From positions 1 through 9,728 of the forward strand of contig CALGUJ010000182.1 of NCBI GenBank assembly GCA_937902055.1: a stretch of DNA of 9,728 bases, read 5' to 3'. The stretch is from an uncultured Pelolinea sp. (GTDB lineage Bacteria > Chloroflexota > Anaerolineae > Anaerolineales > Anaerolineaceae). Below, piece after piece: positions 1 through 6,186 of this stretch; the first letter of the stretch is position 1, and each line of letters starts with the position of its first letter. Position numbers and translations under genes: made by a program. The notes beneath the pieces are model-generated. The model did no database searches. It was not told the DNA's origin and worked only from the letters and a program-made list of their open reading frames with translations.

Positions 1-45
1 CCACCGAGATCTACACTCTTTCCCTACACGACGCTCTTCCGATCT
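1..45 (+). other. Illumina P5/TruSeq universal adapter (contaminant)
   Basis: These 45 bases match the 3' part of the Illumina universal (P5 plus read 1 primer) adapter from memory, beginning at CCACCGAGATCTACAC and ending at GCTCTTCCGATCT. This is library adapter, not genome. It abuts metE coding sequence at base 46, so the contig end was extended by an untrimmed read. The last adapter base also completes a false stop codon for metE at 45-47. Everything before base 46 should be ignored biologically. Confidence 0.98.
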
Positions 46-1532
46 TATTGCACCATATCATTGCGCTCATATTCGCCGTGAACCAGCACATCGAGGCCGA
101 TTTGTTCCTGGAAGCGGATTGTTCTCTCGATTTCTTCTTTGATGGCAGCCTGGTATTGCGCCTCATCGATATCACCTTTTTGCAGGCGGCTGCGCAGGCC
201 GCGAATTTCGATAGTTTGAGGGAAAGATCCGATGGTAGTGGTGGGCAGCATGGGCAAGTTCAACTTCTCTTTTTGAAGCGCCTTGCGCGCTGTGAAAGGC
301 GATTTCCGCTTGAGAGAGAGATTACTCCGGGAAGCCCCTTCGTCCGCATTGACATGAAGGCTGTCTGCTCTTTTTTGAATGGTCTCACGGTTGCCGGCGA
401 AAGCCGGCGTGGGAGTGAAATCCAGGGAGGCTGCTTTTATTAATTCAGCGATTTCATCCAATTTCTGCCTGGCAAAGGCCAGCCAGGGCGCAATTTCCGT
501 TGGAAGATTGTTTTCTAACTCCAGGTCCTGCGGCACATGCAGCATGGAGCAAGAGGGAGCGATTACCAGATCACTGAATGCATGGCGATTCTGAATGGTT
601 TTAAGGATGTCCAATGACTTCCCCAGATCATTTTTCCACACGTTTCTGCCATCGACCAAGCCAAGCGAAATGGTCGTTTTTTTGTCGAGTTCTCGTAACA
701 AGGGATCAGGATCGGAACAATTGAAAAGGTCGATGTGCAGACCTTCAAAAGGCGAGCGGAGCACAACCCCGGCGTTCGCAGCAAGATCGCCGAAATAGCT
801 GGCCAGCATTATTTTTGGACGATTGGAAACATTGGAGAGATATGTAAAAAATTCATGGTAGGCGGCAATGCCTGACGAATCCAGGTCGGTGCATAAAGCC
901 GGTTCATCCAACTGAATCCAGGCTGCGCCGGCGGATGCCAATTCGGCCAGCAATTGGGCGTAAAGAGGCAGAAGATCAGCCAACCTGGATAACGGCGAAA
1001 AGCCTTCCCTATCACTCTTGCTGAGCAACAGATAGGTAATCGGGCCGAGCAGCACCGGCCGTGATTCGATCCCCAAATCGCGCGCAGCCCGAAAAGCGTT
1101 CAAAGGTTTGGATGCATTCAGCTTGAACCTGGTGTGGCCATTGATTTCAGGGACGAGGTAATGGTAATTGGTATTGAACCATTTGGTCATTTCCATGGCC
1201 GGTAAAATCCGGCCGGCTTTGGAGCGGGCGCCGCGCGCCATGGCGAAATAAAGATCAAGGTCCTTAAGATCAGGTTCGCTTGAAAAGCGTTCCAGAATCG
1301 CGCCCAGCAGGATACTGGTATCCAGGACGTGATCGTAGAAGGAAAAATCATTGCTTGGAATGAAGTCAATCCCCAATTCTTTTTGAAGAATCCAGTTTTT
1401 CTTTTGGATAGCCGCGCCGGTTTCCTGCAGTTCTTGTGCTGTGATTTGGTTTTTCCAATATTTTTCCAAAGCGAATTTCAATTCGCGGTTGGCGCCAATC
1501 CGTGGAAATCCCAGGTTGCTCGTATAGATCAT
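46..1532 (-). CDS. metE: Cobalamin-independent methionine synthase MetE, 3' truncated by contig end
   Basis: MetE transfers the methyl group of 5-methyltetrahydropteroyl-triglutamate to homocysteine, the last step of methionine synthesis, using zinc and no B12; it is cytosolic. About 495 residues remain of the usual 750-770. The N-terminal barrel (Meth_synt_1) covers about 3-315, with FNTNYHYLVPE at 119-129, a W-I-Q-x-D-E-P motif at 205-211 and GLVDGRNVW at 291-299. The catalytic Meth_synt_2 domain starts at PTTTIGSFPQT (430-440) and breaks off after HGEYERNDMVQ (485-495). The zinc ligands (His, Cys, Glu, Cys in the last third) are therefore not visible. The next codon begins TA, fitting the Tyr that usually follows; the adapter base turns it into TAA, so the stop is an artefact. 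The ATG at 1532 has GGAGG at 1540-1544, 7 bases upstream. It lies 22 bases behind the DtxR-family gene, probably in one operon. Confidence 0.96.
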
Positions 1533-1554
1533 TTTTCATCCTCCGATCAGTAAC

Positions 1555-2220
1555 TCATTTTTCGACGTAAATGCTTTTCGCAATTTCATAACCCAACGTC
1601 ACGGATTTTGAATTAATTTCAAGTGTCATGGTACTGTTGAATGGCAATTTTTCAAGAATCCTGGCTTTTTCTCCAGGGAGAACGTTATTGGCTTCCAAAA
1701 AACCCATCAATTGCGGATCGTCTTCGAGAAATTCGTGGATGCGTTTGATAATCACCACCTCATCCACCGCGCGTTCAGCCAGCGGCTGCCAATTATCGGA
1801 CATCGATTCCAACCCCGGCATGGGATTGCCATGCGGGCATTGGGAGGGATCCTTTAATTTGTCGATCAATCCTAATTCCACCGTGTCCGATATGGAATGT
1901 TCGATCTTGTGTGCTTCTTCATGTACTTTTGACCAGGGCAGCTTGAGGATCTTGGCGAGCATCCATTCTGTCAGCATGTGCCGGCGGATCACGGCTTTGG
2001 CTGATTCCACACCTGCCGGAGTCAATTCAATCTTCTTTGAGGGGGTGAGGGCGATCCAGCCATCGCGCTGCATGCGCCGCAGCGTGATGGTGACGGTGGG
2101 AGGGGAAACTTCCAGCAGCTCGGACAAGCGGGCGCCGATCACCTGCTCGCCATCGCGCTGCAGGGTATAGATGATTCCCAGGTAATCTTCGATTGTCGGG
2201 GTGGGATTTTTGTCAGTCAT
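1555..2220 (-). CDS. DtxR/MntR-family metal-dependent transcriptional regulator
   Basis: This 221-residue protein has the full DtxR layout: winged HTH (about 8-65), metal-binding dimerisation domain (about 66-140, with the family motif SQCPHGNPMP at 126-135) and a C-terminal FeoA/SH3-like domain (about 150-221). Its length is close to DtxR (226). Such proteins bind DNA when loaded with Fe(II) or Mn(II) and repress metal uptake genes. By alignment, metal-site positions are H81, E85, H100, H104, E107 and H108. D12 occupies the place of DtxR Met10, as in MntR (Asp8), and H104 replaces DtxR Cys102 or MntR Glu99. The MntR Glu11 position is Gly15. This mixed ligand set prevents naming the metal. 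The ATG has only a weak Shine-Dalgarno. A palindromic operator and -10 box lie directly upstream, suggesting autoregulation, and metE follows 22 bases downstream, so both are probably controlled together. Confidence 0.93.
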   Translation of the reverse strand: MTDKNPTPTIEDYLGIIYTLQRDGEQVIGARLSELLEVSPPTVTITLRRMQRDGWIALTPSKKIELTPAGVESAKAVIRRHMLTEWMLAKILKLPWSKVHEEAHKIEHSISDTVELGLIDKLKDPSQCPHGNPMPGLESMSDNWQPLAERAVDEVVIIKRIHEFLEDDPQLMGFLEANNVLPGEKARILEKLPFNSTMTLEINSKSVTLGYEIAKSIYVEK

Positions 2221-2229
2221 GGCTTCACG

Positions 2230-2245
2230 CTTAGCATATACTAAG
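2230..2245. promoter_or_regulatory. Palindromic operator, probable DtxR-family binding site
   Basis: The 16 bases CTTAGCATATACTAAG form an inverted repeat with 7 of 8 paired positions matching (TTAG/CTAA arms around an AT-rich centre). The site lies 9 bases before the regulator ATG and just downstream of its -10 box, so it would cover the predicted transcription start. TTAG...CTAA arms resemble the general style of DtxR/IdeR boxes. Autorepression of the regulator-metE operon is inferred from position and symmetry; there is no direct evidence. Confidence 0.6.
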
Positions 2246-2251
2246 ATTCAT

Positions 2252-2257
2252 ATTATA
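2252..2257 (-). promoter_or_regulatory. -10 box (TATAAT) for the regulator-metE operon
   Basis: On the minus strand these bases read TATAAT, a perfect sigma-70 -10 consensus. The start would be near 2245, giving a leader of about 25 bases that overlaps the palindromic operator. No convincing -35 lies 16-18 bases upstream. Confidence 0.5.
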
Positions 2258-2314
2258 CGGGAAATAGCGCCAGCGAATATCAGAATTTTATCATCGGAGA
2301 AATCTGTCTTTCAC

Positions 2315-2345
2315 TTTACCTCCTAAAAATGAGTGAGAGTATAAT
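2315..2345 (+). promoter_or_regulatory. Candidate promoter for map and the MFS gene
   Basis: A perfect TATAAT lies at 2340-2345. The best upstream element is TTTACC at 2315-2320 (4 of 6 to TTGACA) with a 19-base spacer, longer than ideal. Transcription would start near 2352, giving a leader of about 68 bases before the TTG start of map. The leader carries a short hairpin at 2382-2400 (CGTGGAA with TTCCCACG, one bulged base). Confidence 0.4.
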
Positions 2346-2407
2346 CATTCCTTTATGGAGAAAATTTGTATGCTTAATTTACGTGGAAAAAATTCCCACG
2401 GCGCTTA

Positions 2408-2413
2408 GAGGAG
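2408..2413 (+). promoter_or_regulatory. Ribosome binding site fixing the TTG start of map
   Basis: GAGGAG lies 6 bases before the TTG at 2420. No in-frame ATG or GTG with a better site is seen upstream, and the conserved N-terminal helix of the enzyme begins right after this TTG, so the non-ATG start is well supported. Confidence 0.75.
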
Positions 2414-2419
2414 TAGAGA

Positions 2420-3184
2420 TTGATCCAAATCAAGAACCAACACGAGATAGACGCGCTGAAAGCAGCCGGACAGATCGTGGCCCGAACATTCATCGAAATT
2501 GAGCCGTTGGTAAAACCAGGAGCGGCCTTGTGCGATATCGATCAGGTAGCGGAAAAATTCATCCGCAAGCATGGGGCGGAAACGCTTTACAAAGGCATCC
2601 GTCAATTACCGCATCAACGGCCATTCCCGGGCGTAATTTGCGCTTCGGTCAACCAGCAAATCTGCCACGGTATCCCGGACAAACGCGAATTGAAGGAAGG
2701 CGATATCGTAGGGATCGATATCGGCCTGAGGTATAAGGGTTGGTGCGGTGATATGTGCCGTACTTTTGAGATCGGGCAGGTGGCGCCCGAAACACACCGC
2801 CTGGTAGAGGCAACGCGCGAGGCGTTGAAGAAGGGCATCGCAGCGGCAATGGCAGGGAACCGCCTCGGCGCGATTGGAGCGGCGATCCAGGCTTTCGCGG
2901 AAAGTAAAGGATATTCTGTAGTACGTGAATATGGGGGCCATGGTATCGGACGCAACTTGTGGGAGGATCCCTTTGTACCGCATATCGGCCCAGCCGACCG
3001 GGGGCCGGTTCTGAAAGAGGGCATGATCTTGAATATCGAGCCGATGATCAATATCGGCAAACCGGATACTATTTTAATGAATGACCAATGGTCGGTCGAA
3101 ACCGCTGATGGTTCATTATCCGCACAATTCGAGGATACGATTGTTATCACAAACAACGAGCCGCAAATTTTAACATTCATCTAG
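2420..3184 (+). CDS. map: Type I methionine aminopeptidase
   Basis: Removes the initiator methionine from nascent proteins when the second residue is small, after deformylation. The 254 residues are close to the E. coli enzyme (264), with a single pita-bread domain and no N-terminal zinc-finger extension (type Ia). All five dinuclear-metal ligands are visible: D100 (GIDIG), D111 (CGDMCRTF), H174 (YGGHGIGR), E207 (NIEPM) and E238 (QFEDT). The substrate-site His in ICHGIP is H83. The usual N-E before that motif is N-Q here. Translation starts at TTG with a good Shine-Dalgarno 6 bases away. The MFS gene follows after 24 bases with its own strong ribosome site, so the two are probably co-transcribed. 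The gene is divergent from the DtxR-family regulator, with 199 bases between them. Confidence 0.97.
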   Translation: MIQIKNQHEIDALKAAGQIVARTFIEIEPLVKPGAALCDIDQVAEKFIRKHGAETLYKGIRQLPHQRPFPGVICASVNQQICHGIPDKRELKEGDIVGIDIGLRYKGWCGDMCRTFEIGQVAPETHRLVEATREALKKGIAAAMAGNRLGAIGAAIQAFAESKGYSVVREYGGHGIGRNLWEDPFVPHIGPADRGPVLKEGMILNIEPMINIGKPDTILMNDQWSVETADGSLSAQFEDTIVITNNEPQILTFI

Positions 3185-3208
3185 CTATCAACAATACCGG
3201 GAGGAGCA

Positions 3209-4378
3209 ATGTCGAAAGCGCAGCGCTATACCATGTTCGCATTACTGTATTTTGCGGAGGGGGCGATCATGAGTTATTTCACTTCGCTGAACTCGCTCTA
3301 CCTGCAATCCTTTGGACTGGATATGGGCCAGGTGGGTATTATCGGCACGATTGCCATGATCCCATTCGTGATCAAAATATTTCTGGGAATGTTGAGCGAC
3401 AAGGTCAATTTCTTCGGATTGGGCCATCGCAAGCCCTATATTATTTTAGGATTGGCTATCCAGACCATTTGTCTGACCCTGATTCCAACCATTAATCCTG
3501 GCAAGGAATTTTGGGCATACGCCGGTATGGCATTTATTACTGTCCTGGGCATGGCTTTATATGATACCTGCACGGATGGCCTGGCGCTGGATACGACGGC
3601 GCGGGATGAAGAAGGCATCATTCAGGGTTTCATGGGCGGCGGACGCGCGGCTGGGATGGTGGTGGTTTCCAGCCTGCTTGGCTTGATTGTTCAAAATACC
3701 TCCTGGCGCCTGGGTTTTTATTTCCTGGCGCTCGTCTCATTGATGCCTCTGCCTTTTGTTTTCTTCGCCCGCGAAGTCCAGCGCACGCCGGAACGGACTT
3801 TTGATTGGGGCGCTTTCAGCAGCTTTAGAAAGCCAAGCGTAATCTCTCTGGGTATTATAGGCGCGTTGTATTCATTGATTATTTATGGCGCCAACCAGAT
3901 CGTCAATCCATCTCTGGTGGAAAAATTCTCAATTAATTATTCCACAGCCGGTTTTATCTCAACCGTGTTGAGCCTGGGAATTGTGCTCGGCAGCGTGTTC
4001 GGGGGGAGGATCACCGACAAGATTGGCCAAAAACGTTCGGTACAGACGGCTTTGATGATCTCGATGATCTCGGTGGCTTTACTGGCAGCCATTATCGCTC
4101 CCTGGATGGCCTTGCTCTTGATCTTCATCTTTGGCTTGGCCTTTGGCTTCTATGAAACGGTGTTTTTCGCCATTTCCATGCGCGTAACGGACGGACGTAT
4201 CGCCGCCACCATGTTCTCAATCCTGATGGCGATTGCCAATATTGGCACCGGGATTGGGTTGGGCGTGACGGGCGTGATGTCGGATGCGTTGGGGTATAAC
4301 GCCACATTCCTTATTTTGGCGGTATTGAACCTGGCAACGCTGCCATTGATTCGGATCATTTTCCCGAAAAAGCAATAG
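3209..4378 (+). CDS. Major facilitator superfamily transporter, substrate unknown
   Basis: A 389-residue integral membrane protein with about 12 hydrophobic helices, the size expected of a secondary transporter. The first cytoplasmic loop carries an MFS motif-A-like stretch, G60-M-L-S-D64 ... G73? region ending in H73-R74-K75, and the second half repeats it at G265-G-R-I-T-D270-K-I-G-Q-K275-R276. Helix 4-5 contains YDTCTDGLALDTTARDEEG (118-136), followed by a glycine-rich GFMGGGRAAGM (140-150). This acidic segment resembles AmpG/BT1-like branches more than drug exporters, but that is an impression and no substrate can be assigned. The ATG has GGGAGGAG at 3199-3206. It sits 24 bases behind map, probably in one transcript. 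Its 3' end faces the serine hydrolase gene across a structured repeat pair. Confidence 0.9.
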   Translation: MSKAQRYTMFALLYFAEGAIMSYFTSLNSLYLQSFGLDMGQVGIIGTIAMIPFVIKIFLGMLSDKVNFFGLGHRKPYIILGLAIQTICLTLIPTINPGKEFWAYAGMAFITVLGMALYDTCTDGLALDTTARDEEGIIQGFMGGGRAAGMVVVSSLLGLIVQNTSWRLGFYFLALVSLMPLPFVFFAREVQRTPERTFDWGAFSSFRKPSVISLGIIGALYSLIIYGANQIVNPSLVEKFSINYSTAGFISTVLSLGIVLGSVFGGRITDKIGQKRSVQTALMISMISVALLAAIIAPWMALLLIFIFGLAFGFYETVFFAISMRVTDGRIAATMFSILMAIANIGTGIGLGVTGVMSDALGYNATFLILAVLNLATLPLIRIIFPKKQ

Positions 4379-4403
4379 CGTTTTTACTTTGCCACAATCA
4401 CAA

Positions 4404-4512
4404 GTTCGCGAAAACAAATCGAAATTTCGCGAGGAGCGGAGCCTAGGCTTTGCTGACGACAGGCGACGTGGCGATCTCCGTCCATGAGATCGCTTCACCC
4501 TGCTGGCGCAGG
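4404..4512 (+). repeat. Structured intergenic repeat, copy 1 of a tandem pair
   Basis: This 109-base unit begins GTTCGCGAAAACAA and is followed at once by a shorter diverged copy. It contains two perfect hairpins. One pairs TCGCGAAA (4406-4413) with TTTCGCGA (4425-4432) around an 11-base loop. The other pairs GCGATCTC (4471-4478) with GAGATCGC (4486-4493) around a 7-base loop. No open reading frame is convincing here. It lies in the 228-base gap between two convergent genes, where it could help end transcription, though no T-run follows either stem. Confidence 0.8.
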
Positions 4513-4600
4513 GTTCGCGAAAACAATTCGGGATTTCGTGAGGAGTGGAGCAAAGCGAAGTGGCGATCTACTGCCATGAGGTCGCTTCCTTTTGCTATGG
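4513..4600 (+). repeat. Structured intergenic repeat, copy 2 of a tandem pair
   Basis: This 88-base unit aligns with copy 1 throughout, except that a 28-base segment (4441-4468) is replaced by 11 bases (4550-4560). Both hairpins are kept: TCGCGAAA (4515-4522) with TTTCGTGA (4534-4541), and 4563-4569 with 4579-4585. Each stem has one change from copy 1 that gives a G-U pair in plus-strand RNA but an A-C mismatch in minus-strand RNA. It ends 6 bases before the serine hydrolase stop codon. Confidence 0.78.
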
Positions 4601-4606
4601 ATGCTT

Positions 4607-6088
4607 TTATTGTTCCTGGATATCAAAATAATTGTATGTTGCCCGCGAGATCTGTCCGAAAAGGTAGTTGCCGATGTCGAAAATCAGTTGCGTCGGTTGG
4701 TACATGGCAACCACGATGATGTAATCACCCCCCGGCGAATAAACGATACCCGCATCCAGCATGGTGTGGATCACGCCGTCCGTCTCGGCAACCCAGCCAT
4801 GTTTATGGGCGATTTGAATGCCATCGGGGAGGGTGGCATCCAGGAGTTGACCAATCTTGTTCAGCGAGAGATAGGTGATCATTTTTTGACATTCGGATTG
4901 GGTGATCCTGCCGGGGAAAACCGCCGCGAAAGTCCCGCCGCCATTTTGGGCGCACTGATAGATATCATCCAAAATCATACCCAAATCGGAAGTTGTGGTT
5001 TGGTTATAAATATCAGGCCCGGTATCGTAATCCAAACGTTGGTTGGCGGGCGTGATGTAGCGCTGCAAGAGGGGAGCGCCGTAATAAAAATAGCCAGCCA
5101 TGAAAGTATTTTCCAGTCCCAGCTTCTGCATATTTTCAGTCATCATGATCGGGCCAAGATTGGGGTCGAGGTAGGTCTGCATGAGCGTGTCGGCCGGCGT
5201 ATCTTCGGAAATCTCGATGGTCTGCTCCAATAATGTCTGCGCATATTGGGGTGTGGGTTCGTCCAGCGCTTCAAAGACGGATACCATGATGGGTATCTTG
5301 ATGGTGCTCCAGGCGGAAAAAGCGATGCCCGGATCGATGTCGGTTGCATTTTCGTAAGCGAAATTGATTTCCTCGCGGTTTTCCAAATCAAGAATGTAGA
5401 CCTCAGTCAACCCATCGAACTTGGATTTATCCAGGATTTGTTTGATCAGGATTTCCAGGTTCTTCAGCGACGGTCGGGAAGGAGCAACTTCATTGATGAC
5501 CAGTGCCGCTGTCCGCTCAAAGGGTGAACGCAATGCTTTCTCGACCATGGCCAGCGATTTCTCGACATCAAGGACATAACCGGGTTTCCCGTATTGAAAG
5601 TTGATCGTTCCGGCCAGGGGGATGGAAGCTTCCGGGACCTGATCGTACCGCGCAGCAACTTCGTCCATCAAGTACAGGCGTAGACGGTTTTCGTCGATGC
5701 TTGCAACCAGGGGAGTATCATTGGCGAGTGGAGCGCGATTCCACAGGTAGTTCCAATAACCCGACCAGAAAGGCGATTGCACGCGCTGTTTGTCCGCGGC
5801 GGCAACCATCGACTCGATATCCAGCTCGAATCCGATCTGCGAGGGCTTGACTTGAAAAAATTGGTCTTTATACGCGAGTTCGATAGCAGTGTTATAGGCC
5901 TGGTTGACCCGTTCGGCGGCTTCTTCCTGATCTAAACCGCCAACAGTGATACCGGCAATTTTTGTACCGGAGGGAAAACCAGCCCTCAGGCGGCTGTACT
6001 GGATAAGAGACATGACCAACAAGACAGCGGAAAGGACAATCAAGCCGATAGAGATCCATCGTATAAGATTGATGCGGCTAATTTTCAA
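4607..6088 (-). CDS. Membrane-anchored serine hydrolase (beta-lactamase-like fold) with PG_binding_4-like regions
   Basis: Numbered from the chosen start, 493 residues: one transmembrane anchor (about 9-30), then two PG_binding_4/YoaR-like stretches (about 42-118, starting TKIAGITVGG, and about 155-210), then a class A beta-lactamase-like domain (about 225-493, Beta-lactamase2 type). The nucleophile motif is S261-T-I-K264. The second motif is S294-E-D instead of S-D-N, and the third is K429-H-G431 instead of K-T/S-G. QTTTSDLG (363-370) matches the TTP region of the fold. No Glu166-type omega-loop motif is apparent, so lactam resistance is unlikely; an extracytoplasmic cell-wall peptidase or esterase role is inferred. 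A longer reading from TTG at 6121 is possible, but AAGGAG at 6098-6103 points to the TTG at 6088. A possible -10 (TAAAAT, 6121-6126) would also place the first TTG outside the transcript. Confidence 0.85.
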   Translation of the reverse strand: MKISRINLIRWISIGLIVLSAVLLVMSLIQYSRLRAGFPSGTKIAGITVGGLDQEEAAERVNQAYNTAIELAYKDQFFQVKPSQIGFELDIESMVAAADKQRVQSPFWSGYWNYLWNRAPLANDTPLVASIDENRLRLYLMDEVAARYDQVPEASIPLAGTINFQYGKPGYVLDVEKSLAMVEKALRSPFERTAALVINEVAPSRPSLKNLEILIKQILDKSKFDGLTEVYILDLENREEINFAYENATDIDPGIAFSAWSTIKIPIMVSVFEALDEPTPQYAQTLLEQTIEISEDTPADTLMQTYLDPNLGPIMMTENMQKLGLENTFMAGYFYYGAPLLQRYITPANQRLDYDTGPDIYNQTTTSDLGMILDDIYQCAQNGGGTFAAVFPGRITQSECQKMITYLSLNKIGQLLDATLPDGIQIAHKHGWVAETDGVIHTMLDAGIVYSPGGDYIIVVAMYQPTQLIFDIGNYLFGQISRATYNYFDIQEQ

Positions 6089-6097
6089 AAATAAAAT

Positions 6098-6103
6098 CTC
6101 CTT
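6098..6103 (-). promoter_or_regulatory. Ribosome binding site selecting the TTG at 6088
   Basis: Minus-strand AAGGAG lies 9 bases before the TTG at 6088-6086. The alternative TTG at 6121 is 33 bases upstream, in frame, and has no Shine-Dalgarno. The shorter product starts with a few basic residues and then the membrane anchor, which is a normal layout. Confidence 0.7.
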
Positions 6104-6173
6104 GTTTGAAGAGCGCCCCAATTTTACCAGAAGCGCTAAGTATTGATTTTATCACTCCAATAAATGGATACGT

Positions 6174-6179
6174 TATACT
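6174..6179 (+). promoter_or_regulatory. -10 box (TATACT) of a probable leaderless promoter
   Basis: TATACT (5 of 6 to TATAAT) ends 7 bases before the ATG at 6187, so transcription would start at or next to the A of the start codon. TTATCA at 6149-6154 is a weak -35 with a 19-base spacer. The absence of any Shine-Dalgarno before 6187 agrees with a leaderless mRNA. Confidence 0.45.
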
Positions 6180-6186
6180 TATCGTT

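Noticed and set aside
1628..2170. A 180-codon plus-strand open frame opposite the DtxR-family gene, and similar long antisense frames elsewhere (for example 2614-3180, 4592-5233, 7245-7760)
   Set aside because: The opposite or overlapping frame encodes a clearly conserved protein in each case, and these frames show no recognisable motifs.
2309..2338. Weak inverted repeat TTTCACT...AGTGAGA near the map -35 region
   Set aside because: Only 6 of 7 arm positions match, across a 16-base spacer; not distinguishable from chance.
4404..4600. Possible CRISPR array or small protein gene in the repeat region
   Set aside because: There are only two diverged copies, of 109 and 88 bases, with no short constant repeat and unique spacers. 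The open frames across the region are shadows without ribosome sites or recognisable protein.
4607..6088. Calling the serine hydrolase an antibiotic-resistance beta-lactamase
   Set aside because: The S-D-N and K-T-G motifs are altered, no Glu166 motif is visible, and the protein is an anchored fusion with PG_binding_4-like regions.
6089..6121. Upstream TTG start (6121) adding 11 residues to the serine hydrolase
   Set aside because: It has no Shine-Dalgarno, whereas AAGGAG is correctly placed for TTG 6088; the extra residues carry no recognisable feature.
6106..6186. Upstream TTG start (6106) adding 27 residues to the cNMP/bPH protein
   Set aside because: It has no ribosome site, would overlap the divergent hydrolase 5' region, and would place the TATACT box inside the coding sequence. 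The ATG at 6187 fits the domain start.
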